Assembly (NCBI RefSeq): GCF_001405015.1 | Contig: NZ_CYZX01000001.1 | Span: forward strand, 1-64,000 | Length of the DNA: 64,000 nt | Direction: 5' to 3' | From: Clostridium disporicum | GTDB taxonomy: Bacteria; Bacillota; Clostridia; Clostridiales; Clostridiaceae | Shown here: piece by piece, positions 8,148 through 17,062 of the stretch | Position numbering within the stretch: the stretch's first letter is position 1 | Layout of the letters: each line of letters starts with the position of its first letter | Notes under the pieces: generated by a model | Database searches by the model: none | What the model saw: the letters and a program-made list of their open reading frames with translations, nothing else | What the model was told of the DNA's origin: nothing | Position numbers and translations under genes: made by a program

Positions 8148-10379
8148 ATGGAGGTAAGTAGAGAGTTAAATGATATTATAATTGAAGCTTTTAATTATGG
8201 TAAGAAAAATGGTGATTTATTTATTACTGCAGAGCATTTATTATATGCACTTACTTTTAACGAAAGTTTTATTGATGCTGTAAAAAATTGCGAAGGTAAT
8301 TTAGAGGGATTAAGAAGCAATTTAGAAGAATATATAAATGAGTATGTTGATAAAGGTAATGATGATATACCTCATGAAAGTTATAGTTTTCAGGAAGTAC
8401 TTATAAAAGCTAGTGAACAGGTTATATATTCTCAAAGAGATGTAATTAACTTAGAACATTTAGTAGCTGCTTTTTATGCTTTAGAAGAAAGTTATTGTCA
8501 TTATTACTTAATAGAAAATGGTATTGAAAAAACTGATGTTTTATATAGTTTAGCACATAGAAGTGATGAAGAGAGTATAGATAGCATCGAAGAGTTAAAT
8601 CACGAAGATAATGACTATGAAGAAGTAAGTAATAAAGATGAGAAAAAGAAATCCATAATAGATAAGCTTACTATTAATTTAACAGAATTAGCAAAGAATG
8701 ATGATGAGATATTAGTAGGAAGAGAAGATATAATAGAAAGAACTATTCAAATTCTTTGTAGAAAGAGTAAAAATAATCCACTTCATATTGGAGAGCCTGG
8801 AGTTGGAAAGACTGCTATTACTTTAGGGTTAGCTAGACTCATTAATGAAGGAAAAGTCCCAGAGAAATTAAAGGATTCTGTGGTCTTATCTTTAGATTTA
8901 GGTTCACTTGTTGCAGGAACTAAGTATAGAGGAGATTTTGAAGAGAAGATTAAAAAGGTTCTGAATGAAATAAAAACTTTAAAAAATCCAATAGTTTATA
9001 TAGATGAGATTCATAATTTAGTTGGTGCAGGAGCTTTAGGGGGAGGATCTTTAGATGCATCAAACCTTTTAAAACCTTATCTTATAGATGGTAGCATTAT
9101 GTTTATTGGTGCAACAACTTATGAAGAATATAAAAAATACTTCCAAAAGGATAAAGGTTTAAGTAGAAGATTCCAAGTAGTAGAAGTTAAAGAGCCTTCA
9201 GAGAGTGAATGTATAGAAATTTTAAATGGTGTTAAAGAAACTTATGAAAATTATCATAAGGTTAAATATACAGATGATGCATTAAAGGCTGCTGTAACAT
9301 TAAGCCATAAATACATAAACGATAAATTCTTACCAGATAAAGCTATAGACTTAATAGATGAAGCTGGAGCTTTTGTTAATTTAAATAGTAAGGATAGCGA
9401 AAGAACTATTGATGAAAAAATTATAGAAGATGTAATTTCAAAGATTTGTCATATTCCTAAAAAGACTGTTGAGAAAGATGAGATAAATTCACTTAAAAAT
9501 TTAGAAGATGACTTAAAGAAAAATATCTTTGGACAGGATACAGCTATAGAAGAGGTAGTAAGAACTATAAAAATGTCTAGAGCAGGCTTAACAGAAGCAG
9601 ATAAGCCAGTTGCATCACTTCTTTTTGTAGGACCAACAGGAGTAGGTAAGACAGAGATAGCTAGAACATTAAGTAATAGCTTAGGTATTAAGCTTATAAG
9701 ATTTGATATGAGTGAATATCAAGAAAAGCACGCAGCATCAAAGCTTATAGGAGCGCCTCCTGGATATGTAGGATATGAGGAAGGCGGTCTTTTAACAGAC
9801 GAGATTAAGAAGAATCCTCATTGTGTTCTATTACTAGATGAAATAGAAAAAGCACATATAGATATATTGAATGTTTTACTTCAGGTTATGGATTATGCTA
9901 CATTAAGTGATAATCAAGGAAGAAAAGCAGATTTTAGAAATGTTATTATAATAATGACTTCAAATGCAGGTGCTAAGGATATAGGTAAATCATTAGTTGG
10001 TTTTGGAGCAAGAGAAATAAAAGGTACTGCAATAATGGAAGAGGTTAAAAAAGTCTTTACTCCTGAATTTAGAAATAGACTTGATAAAATAGTCGTATTT
10101 AATCATATAGATATGGCTATTGCAAAGAATATAGTATTAAGAGAGCTTGAAAAGTTTAAGAAACAACTGTTAGATAAAAATATCAATATAGATTTTACAG
10201 AAGAAGCAATACTTAAAATTGCAGAGAGAGGTACTTCAAGAGAGTTTGGAGCGAGAGAAATAAAGAGAATTATAAACTCAGATGTAAAACCATTATTAGT
10301 TGATGAAATTCTTTTTGGAAGCTTAAGTAAAGGTGGAATATGTACCGTTAAAGTTGAAGATAACCAATTTAAAATTTAA
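8148..10379 (+). CDS. clpA: ATP-dependent Clp protease ATP-binding subunit ClpA
   Basis: The 743-residue AAA+ unfoldase has an N-terminal Clp-N domain (1-140), an acidic linker, AAA1 with Walker A GEPGVGKT (about 218) and Walker B VYIDEIHN, and AAA2 with GPTGVGKT (about 498) and LLLDEIEKAH. It lacks the coiled-coil middle domain of ClpB/ClpC, and has VGFG in the region of the ClpP-docking loop (about 615). Adjacent clpS and the size identify it as ClpA rather than ClpC. It unfolds N-end-rule and other substrates for ClpP, which is not in the window. Confidence 0.92.
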   Translation: MEVSRELNDIIIEAFNYGKKNGDLFITAEHLLYALTFNESFIDAVKNCEGNLEGLRSNLEEYINEYVDKGNDDIPHESYSFQEVLIKASEQVIYSQRDVINLEHLVAAFYALEESYCHYYLIENGIEKTDVLYSLAHRSDEESIDSIEELNHEDNDYEEVSNKDEKKKSIIDKLTINLTELAKNDDEILVGREDIIERTIQILCRKSKNNPLHIGEPGVGKTAITLGLARLINEGKVPEKLKDSVVLSLDLGSLVAGTKYRGDFEEKIKKVLNEIKTLKNPIVYIDEIHNLVGAGALGGGSLDASNLLKPYLIDGSIMFIGATTYEEYKKYFQKDKGLSRRFQVVEVKEPSESECIEILNGVKETYENYHKVKYTDDALKAAVTLSHKYINDKFLPDKAIDLIDEAGAFVNLNSKDSERTIDEKIIEDVISKICHIPKKTVEKDEINSLKNLEDDLKKNIFGQDTAIEEVVRTIKMSRAGLTEADKPVASLLFVGPTGVGKTEIARTLSNSLGIKLIRFDMSEYQEKHAASKLIGAPPGYVGYEEGGLLTDEIKKNPHCVLLLDEIEKAHIDILNVLLQVMDYATLSDNQGRKADFRNVIIIMTSNAGAKDIGKSLVGFGAREIKGTAIMEEVKKVFTPEFRNRLDKIVVFNHIDMAIAKNIVLRELEKFKKQLLDKNINIDFTEEAILKIAERGTSREFGAREIKRIINSDVKPLLVDEILFGSLSKGGICTVKVEDNQFKI

Positions 10380-10440
10380 TATAAGTTAATTTTTGACTAT
10401 AAATTTATTTATTAAAAATATAGTTAAATAAAGTAATAAA

Positions 10441-10477
10441 GCTGCCTCAAAATTTCAAATGAGGCAGTTTTATTTTT
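10441..10477 (+). terminator. Rho-independent terminator of clpS-clpA
   Basis: CTGCCTCA pairs perfectly with TGAGGCAG around a ten-base loop and is followed by TTTTATTTTT. Confidence 0.9.
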
Positions 10478-10707
10478 AAAATTATTCTATACAAATTAGT
10501 TGTGTTAAGTTATGGGATAAATTACTTATAATTATATAATAGGTAAGAAAAGTAATATATCAGTTAAGGTATTGACAGGAAATATTGGAATTATAAAACA
10601 GATACATAATTGAATAACATAAATATTTTTCCAATAATAAAAGATGATTAAAAAAAATTATCAGAAAATAATGAAAATTAAAATTATTCTAACTTAATTA
10701 AGAAATA

Positions 10708-10737
10708 TTGACAAGATTCGATTTTATTTGCTATACT
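10708..10737 (+). promoter_or_regulatory. Sigma-A promoter for amt-ureI
   Basis: A consensus TTGACA (10708-10713) and TATACT (10732-10737) are separated by 18 bases. They lie 53 bases before the amt start codon, which has an AAAGGAGG ribosome binding site. No clear TnrA/GlnR dyad was seen. Confidence 0.7.
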
Positions 10738-10789
10738 CGTCACTGTGCATTTTTAGAATGTAAAAATTATATATTAAAGGAGGAGTCTT

Positions 10790-11992
10790 ATGATTAATAA
10801 CGGGGATGTAGCATTTATAATTTTATCTACTCTACTAGTTTTAATTATGGTACCAGGTTTAGCATTTTTCTACGGTGGATTAGTTGAAAGAAAAAATGCA
10901 TTAACAATCATGTTCCAAATTTTCATTGCAATAGGAGTTGTATCATTGTTATGGATATTTGGTGGATTTAGTTTAGTATTTGGTAAAGATATTGGAGGAG
11001 TTATCGGTAATCCGCTTCAATATTTTGCATTTAAGGATGTTACCTTTGCTGTAAACTCTACTTATAGTAATAATATACCATTTATTATGTTCTTTATGTA
11101 TCAATTAATGTTTGCAATAATAACAGCACCATTAATGACAGGAGCATTTGCTAACAGATTAACTATAAGTGGATGGATAAAAGTATTAATTCCTTGGATG
11201 ATACTTATATACTTCCCAGTAGCTCACTGGGTATGGGGTGGCGGATTCTTAGCTAAGATGGGATTCGTAGACTTCGCTGGAGGAGCAGTAATTCACATTA
11301 CATCAGGATTTGGATGTTTAGGTGCATTACTTGTACTAGGTAAAAGAAAGTACAAAAATGAAAAAGGTCCATTCAATTTAGGATTAGTTGCAATAGGTGG
11401 AGCTCTATTATTATTTGGATGGTTCGGATTTAATGCAGGTGGAACTTTAGCAGCAGCAGAAACAGCAGCAATAGTTTTCACAAATACAGGAGTTGCAGCA
11501 GCAACAGGAATGATAGTTTGGTTAATACTTTATGCTATGCATAGTAAAAGAGCATCTTTCTTTGAGATGATAGTAGGTGCAGTTGCAGGATTAGCAACAG
11601 TTACACCAGCATCAGGATATATTGACCCAATAGGAGCAGTTATTATAGGTGCAATAGCAGCTGTAGTATGTTTCTTCTGTGTAGAATTTGAAAGAAAGAA
11701 ATGGGACGATGCACTTGATGTTTGGGGAGTTCACGGAATGGGTGGATTTATAGGTACACTATTAGTAGGAGTGCTTGCAAACCCAAGAGTAAATGGAATA
11801 TCAGCTGGATTAAAGCAATTCTCTATACAATTAATAGGTTGCTTAATAATTATTGTTTATTCAGTTGTGATGACTTACATAATATTTAAAGTTGTAGATA
11901 AGATAAAATCTATAAAAGTAAGTGATGAAGTACAATTAAAAGGATTAGACCAAGAATTCTTTAAAGAAAATTATGAAACAAAATACGAGTAA
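10790..11992 (+). CDS. amt: Ammonium transporter (Amt/MEP/Rh family)
   Basis: The 400-residue protein has eleven predicted helices and the Amt signatures FYGGLVERKN near the N-terminus, HWVWGGGFL and DFAGGAVIHITSG (with the first channel histidine) in the middle, and WGVHGMGGFIGTL with the twin histidine near residue 315. It conducts ammonium/ammonia across the membrane. Unusually for an amt gene no glnB/glnK follows; the partner is a UreI-family channel and then the urease operon, so here it probably handles ammonia from urea hydrolysis as well as external ammonium. Confidence 0.93.
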   Translation: MINNGDVAFIILSTLLVLIMVPGLAFFYGGLVERKNALTIMFQIFIAIGVVSLLWIFGGFSLVFGKDIGGVIGNPLQYFAFKDVTFAVNSTYSNNIPFIMFFMYQLMFAIITAPLMTGAFANRLTISGWIKVLIPWMILIYFPVAHWVWGGGFLAKMGFVDFAGGAVIHITSGFGCLGALLVLGKRKYKNEKGPFNLGLVAIGGALLLFGWFGFNAGGTLAAAETAAIVFTNTGVAAATGMIVWLILYAMHSKRASFFEMIVGAVAGLATVTPASGYIDPIGAVIIGAIAAVVCFFCVEFERKKWDDALDVWGVHGMGGFIGTLLVGVLANPRVNGISAGLKQFSIQLIGCLIIIVYSVVMTYIIFKVVDKIKSIKVSDEVQLKGLDQEFFKENYETKYE

Positions 11993-12021
11993 AAATTAAA
12001 AAAAGAAAGAAGATGTAAATT

Positions 12022-12534
12022 ATGTTAGGTGTAGTTTTATTATACGTTGGAGTAGTTCTTATACTTAATGGTATAGCAAGACTTTGTAAGATCGATGAAA
12101 AGTCTATGGCAGTATTTAATGTATTCACTGGAGTATTATCATTTATATTAAATATAGTAGCAGTAATACAAGGGAATTATTTTGCGGCAGGAACAGGTCT
12201 ATTATTTGGATTTACATATCTGTTTATTGCAGCAAGATGCCTATTTAACCTAGATGGTAGATTATATGGCTGGTACTGTTTATTTGTAGCAATAAATACT
12301 ATTCCATTAGCATTTATTGATCCAACAACATTAAAATTTATAGACTTCACTGTAGGAAATATATATTGGGTTATTATATGGCTTTTATGGGGCTTATTAT
12401 GGTTAACTGGATTTATAGAATTAGTAATGAAGAAAGATTTAGGGAAATTTGTTGGATACTTATCAGTTATTGATGGTATTTTCACAGCTTGGATTCCAGG
12501 ATTCTTATTATTAATTAATATGTTTCCTAAATAA
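12022..12534 (+). CDS. ureI: AmiS/UreI family urea/amide channel
   Basis: The 170-residue protein is nearly all membrane, with six or seven helices and AmiS/UreI hallmarks such as AAGTGLLFGFTYLF and WGLLWLTGFIE. UreI is the proton-gated urea channel of Helicobacter; AmiS homologues carry short amides. The location 29 bases after amt and just upstream of urease argues strongly for urea uptake. The periplasmic-loop histidines that gate Helicobacter UreI are not evident here, so acid gating should not be assumed. The ribosome binding site is weak (GAAAGAAG), suggesting coupling to amt. Confidence 0.85.
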   Translation: MLGVVLLYVGVVLILNGIARLCKIDEKSMAVFNVFTGVLSFILNIVAVIQGNYFAAGTGLLFGFTYLFIAARCLFNLDGRLYGWYCLFVAINTIPLAFIDPTTLKFIDFTVGNIYWVIIWLLWGLLWLTGFIELVMKKDLGKFVGYLSVIDGIFTAWIPGFLLLINMFPK

Positions 12535-12541
12535 ATTTTAA

Positions 12542-12597
12542 AAGAGATTGTTACAAAATGATTTTTTTGGATCATTTTGTAGTGATCTTTTTTTTAT
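12542..12597 (+). terminator. Rho-independent terminator of amt-ureI
   Basis: ACAAAATGAT pairs perfectly with ATCATTTTGT, extended by weaker outer pairs, and is followed by a run of eight T. It separates amt-ureI from the urease transcript. Confidence 0.9.
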
Positions 12598-12792
12598 TTT
12601 AGTATTATTACTTGAAAACGATATAATAATTTCATTAAAAAAGATGAAAAATACATAAAAATACATGAAAAAATTACCCAAAAATGTGGAAAAATAAAGA
12701 TAAATTAAAAAATTTATAAGAGGTAAACTTTTTCATATGATAAATATTTAATATATAATCTTTAAAAATAAAAAAGTGTTAAAAGTGTAAAT

Positions 12793-12821
12793 TTGAATGA
12801 TAAATAAAAAAGGTGTATAAA
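12793..12821 (+). promoter_or_regulatory. Probable sigma-A promoter of the urease operon
   Basis: TTGAAT (12793-12798) and TATAAA (12816-12821) have a 17-base spacer and lie 54 bases upstream of the ureA start. Confidence 0.55.
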
Positions 12822-12875
12822 AAAAATGTCGCAAAAAATTGTGATATTTAAATTATAATGAGGGAGGATACAGCT

Positions 12876-13178
12876 ATGAGATTATCAATGAAGGAACAAG
12901 AAAAATTAATGATAGTTGTAGCGGCAGATGTTGCTAGAAGAAGACTAGCAAAAGGAATTAAGTTAAATTATCCAGAATCTGTAGCACTTATTACAGACGA
13001 AATAATGGAAGGTGCTAGAGAAGGAAAGTCTGTAGAACTTCTTATGAATGAAGGTAGACAAGTCCTGACAAGAGAGCAAGTTATGGAAGGAATACCAGAA
13101 ATGATTCATACTATACAAGTTGAATGTACATTCCCAGATGGTACAAAGCTTGTAACAGTACATGATCCTATTCAATAA
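12876..13178 (+). CDS. ureA: Urease subunit gamma
   Basis: The product is 100 residues, the normal UreA length, and is colinear with the family (KLNYPESVALITDEIMEGAR, LTREQVMEGIPEMI, VECTFPDGTKLVTVHDPI). It is the small structural subunit of the nickel enzyme that hydrolyses urea to ammonia and carbamate. The ATG at 12876 is chosen because GGGAGG lies seven bases upstream; the in-frame ATG at 12858 overlaps that ribosome binding site. First gene of ureABC. Confidence 0.95.
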   Translation: MRLSMKEQEKLMIVVAADVARRRLAKGIKLNYPESVALITDEIMEGAREGKSVELLMNEGRQVLTREQVMEGIPEMIHTIQVECTFPDGTKLVTVHDPIQ

Positions 13179-13193
13179 GTGGAGGTTTAAATT

Positions 13194-13517
13194 ATGATAC
13201 CAGGAGAATACATATTAGCTGAAGAGCCAATTAAATATAATGAAGGATTTGAAGCAATCGAATTAAAAGTTATAAATAGAGGTGACAGACCAGTTCAAAT
13301 AGGTTCTCATTTTCATTTCTATGAAGTAAATAATGCATTAGAGTTTGATAGAGAAACTGCATATGGAAAGAGATTAGATATACCAGCAGGTACTGCTGTA
13401 AGATTTGAACCAGGTGATGAAAAAATCGTTAATTTAATAGATATAGCTGGAAAGAGAAAAGTTTACGGTTTATGTAATAAAGTTGATGGATTCCTAGCTA
13501 AAGGAGGTAGAAAATAA
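13194..13517 (+). CDS. ureB: Urease subunit beta
   Basis: The 107-residue protein starts MIPGEYI and contains the conserved VINRGDRPVQIGSHFHFYEVN and AVRFEPGDEK segments of UreB. It packs against UreC in the (abc)3 enzyme. GGAGGT precedes the ATG, and its stop codon overlaps the ureC start by one base (TAATG), giving translational coupling. Confidence 0.95.
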   Translation: MIPGEYILAEEPIKYNEGFEAIELKVINRGDRPVQIGSHFHFYEVNNALEFDRETAYGKRLDIPAGTAVRFEPGDEKIVNLIDIAGKRKVYGLCNKVDGFLAKGGRK

Positions 13518-15232
13518 TGGCTTTTGAAATAGACAGAAAACATTATTCTGATTTATTTGGACCAACTACAGGAGATAGTATTAGACTTGCAGATACAGAT
13601 TTATTCTTAAAGATCGAAAAAGACTACACAGTTTATGGTGATGAATGTAAATTCGGTGGTGGAAAATCTTTAAGAGATGGTATGGGTCAAAACTCAATAG
13701 AAACAAGAAAAAATCCAAAGGTTGTTGACTTAATAATCACAGGAGCTACTGTTTTAGATTATACAGGAGTATATAAAGCTGATATCGGTATTAAAGATGG
13801 AAAAATCGTTGCAATAGGTAAAGGTGGAAATCCTGATGGAATGGATAATGTAGATTTCATAGTAGGAGTTAGTACTGAAGCTTTAGCAGGGGAAGGATGT
13901 ATCTTAACTGCTGGAGGAATTGATACTCACGTTCACTTTATTAGCCCAGATTTAGTAGACTCAGCTTTACATGGAGGAATTACTACTGTAATCGGTGGTG
14001 GGACAGGCCCTAACGATGGAACAAACGCAACTACTTGTACTCCAGGTGAATGGCATATTCATAGAATATTAGAATCTTTTGATTCACTTCCAATAAACGT
14101 AGGTATTCTTGGAAAAGGTAGTGGAGCTAACGTTGAAGTTAATGCAGAACAAATAAGAGCTGGTGCTTGTGGATTAAAGATTCATGAAGACTGGGGTGCA
14201 ACTAGATCAGCAATTGACTACGCTTTAAGAACAGCTGATGAGTATGATGTACAAGTTGCTATACATACAGATACTTTAAATGAAGGTGGATTCGTTGAAG
14301 ACACTATAAAAGCAATAGGTGGAAGAGTTATTCATACATTCCATACAGAAGGTGCTGGTGGGGGACATGCTCCTGACATATTAAAGATGGCATCACATCC
14401 AAATGTATTACCAGCGTCAACTAACCCAACAAAACCTTATACAGTTAATACTGTAGCTGAACATTTAGACATGCTTATGGTTTGTCACCACTTAGATAAC
14501 AAAGTTCCAGAAGATATAGCTTTTGCTGATTCAAGAATTAGAAAGCAAACAATTGCTGCAGAAGATATACTTCACGATATGGGTGTATTCAGTATCATGA
14601 GTTCAGACACAATGGCTATGGGAAGAATTGGAGAAGTTGTTTCTAGAACATGGCAAACTGCTTCTAAGATGAAGAATCAAAGAGGTCCTCTAGCAAATGA
14701 TTCAGAATATGACGATAATAACAGACTTAGAAGATACGTTGCAAAATATACAATAAACCCAGCTATAGCACACGGGATATCTGATTATGTTGGATCTGTA
14801 GAAATTGGTAAGATGGCGGATTTAGTTTTATGGGAACCTGCTTTCTTTGGAGTTAAGCCTAAGGTAGTAATTAAAGGTGGAATGATTAACCTTTCAGTTA
14901 TGGGAGAATCAAATGCTTCAATTCCAACATGTCAACCAGAGATGTTAAGAAAGATGTTTGGTGCACATGGAAAAGCTGTAGGACAAACTACTGCTGCATT
15001 CGTATCAAAATATGCTTTTGAAGATGACATAAAAGGAAAATTAGGTTTAGAAAAACAAGTATTACCTGTAAGTGGTATTAGAAATTTAACTAAGAAAGAT
15101 ATGAAACTTAATGATGCTATGCCTGAGTTAGAAGTAGATCCTCAAACTTATGACGTTACAGTTGATGGAGAACTTATAACTTGTGAGCCAGCAGAGACAT
15201 TACCAATGGCTCAAAGATACTTCTTATTCTAA
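13517..15232 (+). CDS. ureC: Urease catalytic subunit alpha
   Basis: The 571-residue protein carries every active-site residue: His138/His140 (GGIDTHVHF), the carbamylated Lys221 and His223 (CGLKIHEDW), His250 (VAIHTDTLNE), His276 (IHTFHTEGAGGGHAPD), the flap Cys323-His324 (MVCHHLDNKVPEDI) and Asp364 (MSSDTMAMGR). It binds two nickel ions and hydrolyses urea in the cytoplasm. Length and sequence are typical, so the enzyme should be functional given UreDEFG, all present downstream. Codon choice is a little richer in C-ending codons than neighbours, as expected for an abundant protein. Confidence 0.97.
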   Translation: MAFEIDRKHYSDLFGPTTGDSIRLADTDLFLKIEKDYTVYGDECKFGGGKSLRDGMGQNSIETRKNPKVVDLIITGATVLDYTGVYKADIGIKDGKIVAIGKGGNPDGMDNVDFIVGVSTEALAGEGCILTAGGIDTHVHFISPDLVDSALHGGITTVIGGGTGPNDGTNATTCTPGEWHIHRILESFDSLPINVGILGKGSGANVEVNAEQIRAGACGLKIHEDWGATRSAIDYALRTADEYDVQVAIHTDTLNEGGFVEDTIKAIGGRVIHTFHTEGAGGGHAPDILKMASHPNVLPASTNPTKPYTVNTVAEHLDMLMVCHHLDNKVPEDIAFADSRIRKQTIAAEDILHDMGVFSIMSSDTMAMGRIGEVVSRTWQTASKMKNQRGPLANDSEYDDNNRLRRYVAKYTINPAIAHGISDYVGSVEIGKMADLVLWEPAFFGVKPKVVIKGGMINLSVMGESNASIPTCQPEMLRKMFGAHGKAVGQTTAAFVSKYAFEDDIKGKLGLEKQVLPVSGIRNLTKKDMKLNDAMPELEVDPQTYDVTVDGELITCEPAETLPMAQRYFLF

Positions 15233-15253
15233 GATATATTTATGGAGAGAAAA

Positions 15254-15487
15254 ATGGCTTTATATAAGGTTTTTGTTGTAACTGCTGATACTATGGCAGA
15301 AATGGGTAAGATAGCTCATTCATTAGGGAATAGACATCTTCCAGCTCAATTTCAAGATGGTAAAATGCTATTACAATATGATGAAAGAATAGAAGAAATA
15401 TTAAAATCAGCTCATATCGAATATAAGCTAGATGAAGTTAGTTTAGAAGTAGCTTTTAGGGATATTGATTCTGATCATATACACTAA
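15254..15487 (+). CDS. Stand-alone UreE C-terminal (nickel-binding) domain
   Basis: The 77-residue product corresponds only to the C-terminal ferredoxin-like domain of UreE. It shares MAEMGKIAHSLGNRHLPAQF with the matching part of the full UreE at 17063 (ITEMAYIAHKLGNKHLPAHF), including the metal-site His (His28), and ends in DSDHIH. The N-terminal peptide-binding domain is missing and no upstream coding remnant remains, so this is a compact gene rather than a frameshift. ATG 15254 is preferred because GGAGAG lies six bases before it; an upstream ATG at 15242 overlaps that site. It follows ureC by 21 bases and is probably translated with the structural genes. A role as nickel carrier or regulator is inferred. 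Confidence 0.8.
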   Translation: MALYKVFVVTADTMAEMGKIAHSLGNRHLPAQFQDGKMLLQYDERIEEILKSAHIEYKLDEVSLEVAFRDIDSDHIH

Positions 15488-15494
15488 AAAAATT

Positions 15495-15525
15495 TCCTAA
15501 GGATAGGTTATATTTATCCTTAGGA
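15495..15525 (+). terminator. Stem-loop between urease structural and accessory genes
   Basis: TCCTAAGGATA pairs perfectly with TATCCTTAGGA around a nine-base loop. The tail is AGATTTTAGATTATTTTT, an interrupted T-run, so it may be a partial terminator or a 3' stabiliser that lowers accessory relative to structural expression. Confidence 0.6.
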
Positions 15526-15570
15526 GATTTTAGATTATTTTTAACTAATTATAGTAAAGGAGATTTTATT

Positions 15571-16182
15571 ATGAGACCAGTAGTAATAGGGGTTGGAGGT
15601 CCTGTAGGTGCAGGAAAAACTCTTTTAATTGAAAGAGTAACAAGACAGATGGCAAAAGATTATGAATTAGCTGTAATAACTAATGACATATATACAAAAG
15701 AAGATGCAAAATTCATGGTTGAAAATTCAGTATTAGAAGAAGGTAGAATTATTGGAGTAGAAACAGGAGGATGTCCTCATACAGCAATAAGAGAAGATGC
15801 TTCAATGAATTTTGCAGCTATAGAAGAATTAAAAAATAAATTTACTAATTTAGACATAATATTTGTTGAAAGCGGCGGAGATAATTTAGCAGCTACATTT
15901 AGTCCAGATTTAGTTGATTTTTCAATGTACATAATAGACGTTGCTCAAGGTGAAAAGATACCTAGAAAAGCAGGACAAGGTATGATTAAGAGTGATTTAT
16001 TTGTTATAAATAAAATAGATTTGGCACCATATGTTGGAGCAAATTTAGATGTTATGAGAGAAGATACATTAACATTTAGAGGAGAAAAGGACTTTATATT
16101 CACTAACTTAAAAACAGATGAGGGAATAGAAACTATTATTAAGTGGATAAAAGAAAAATGTTTATTAGAAGGAATTTGTTAA
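15571..16182 (+). CDS. ureG: Urease accessory GTPase UreG
   Basis: The 203-residue SIMIBI GTPase has Walker A GGPVGAGKT (9-17), the nickel-binding Cys-Pro-His in GGCPHTAIRED (about 66-76) and VINKIDLAPYVG (guanine specificity). UreG delivers nickel to the UreABC-UreDF complex with GTP hydrolysis. AAAGGAG precedes the ATG; one base separates it from ureD. Gene order G-D-E-F differs from the common E-F-G-D order. Confidence 0.95.
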   Translation: MRPVVIGVGGPVGAGKTLLIERVTRQMAKDYELAVITNDIYTKEDAKFMVENSVLEEGRIIGVETGGCPHTAIREDASMNFAAIEELKNKFTNLDIIFVESGGDNLAATFSPDLVDFSMYIIDVAQGEKIPRKAGQGMIKSDLFVINKIDLAPYVGANLDVMREDTLTFRGEKDFIFTNLKTDEGIETIIKWIKEKCLLEGIC

Positions 16183-16183
16183 T

Positions 16184-17029
16184 ATGATTAACGATATGAA
16201 TAATAAAATAGCTGGTAATTCAAAGTTAGTTTTAGAGAATAAACCTAATGGTACGGTTGCAACTACATCTCATTTTGTAGGAGCATCTAAGGTTTCACCA
16301 GCAATATTTTTAGGTAGAGAAAAGACACCTTGCTATTTTTTACTTCACTTAGGTGGAGGATATGTTGAAGGTGAAGTATATAAAAATTCAATAGAAGTAA
16401 AAAAAGATGCTAAAGCGATAATAACAACACAAGCACCAACTAAGGTGTATAAATGTGAAAAAAATAGAGAAGCAGCTTGTCAAGAAACTATTATAAAAAT
16501 GGAAGAGAACTCAGTTTTAGAATATATTTCTGACAGCGTTATTTTGTACAAAAATGCTATGTATAATCAAGATACTACAATATACATGGATAAAAAAGCT
16601 ACTCTTATTTATACAGATGGAATAACATCAGGTTGGTCACCGGATGGATCTAAATTCCAATATGATTCTGTAAAGATGAGAAATAAGATTTATGTAGATA
16701 ATAAACTTTTATTGTTAGATAATTTACAATTAAGTCCAAGAGAATATGATGTAACTGAACTTGGGATATTAGAAGGTTATATTAATTTTGGCACAATGGT
16801 AGTTATAAATGAAAATATGAATGAAAATTATGTTGAAAAAGCAAGAGAGATTATCGATGCTTTAAATTTAGATATAAAATATGGTGTTTCCATATTAGAA
16901 GAGCATGGCATTATAATAAGAATTTTAGGAAATTTAACTCAAGAAATTCAAAAGGCAATAGATGCAGTGCACTATTATCTTAGAGAAGAATTATTTGGTT
17001 TAAAACCAATAAATATACGTAAGTATTAA
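16184..17029 (+). CDS. ureD: Urease accessory protein UreD
   Basis: The 281-residue protein fits UreD/UreH in length and conserved features (LHLGGGYVEGE, QAPTKVYKCE, DGITSGWSPDG, a central segment of most UreD proteins). UreD is the scaffold that binds apo-urease and channels nickel with UreF. It starts one base after the ureG stop and is translationally coupled. Confidence 0.9.
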   Translation: MINDMNNKIAGNSKLVLENKPNGTVATTSHFVGASKVSPAIFLGREKTPCYFLLHLGGGYVEGEVYKNSIEVKKDAKAIITTQAPTKVYKCEKNREAACQETIIKMEENSVLEYISDSVILYKNAMYNQDTTIYMDKKATLIYTDGITSGWSPDGSKFQYDSVKMRNKIYVDNKLLLLDNLQLSPREYDVTELGILEGYINFGTMVVINENMNENYVEKAREIIDALNLDIKYGVSILEEHGIIIRILGNLTQEIQKAIDAVHYYLREELFGLKPINIRKY

Positions 17030-17062
17030 TAAAATATTAAGTTAAATAAGGAGGTTCTTTCT

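Larger units (their letters stand above)
10380..10789. other. 410-base intergenic region upstream of amt
   Basis: It contains the clpA terminator at its start and the amt promoter near its end. Between them (about 10480-10700) the sequence is AT-rich. No ORF with a ribosome binding site and no recognisable riboswitch was seen. Confidence 0.6.
12535..12875. other. 341-base intergenic region before urease
   Basis: It holds the strong amt-ureI terminator and the urease promoter. Between them is a very AT-rich stretch with short repeats of AAAAATACAT and AAAAGTGT. No ORF or riboswitch was recognised, and in particular no NiCo-type aptamer. Confidence 0.6.

Noticed and set aside
10572..10597. TTGACA followed by TATAAA upstream of amt
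   Set aside because: The spacer is only 14 bases; the better TTGACA-N18-TATACT at 10708 lies closer to the gene.
12177..12575. 132-residue minus-strand open frame opposite ureI
   Set aside because: It overlaps the ureI gene and its terminator, and shows no family resemblance or ribosome binding site.
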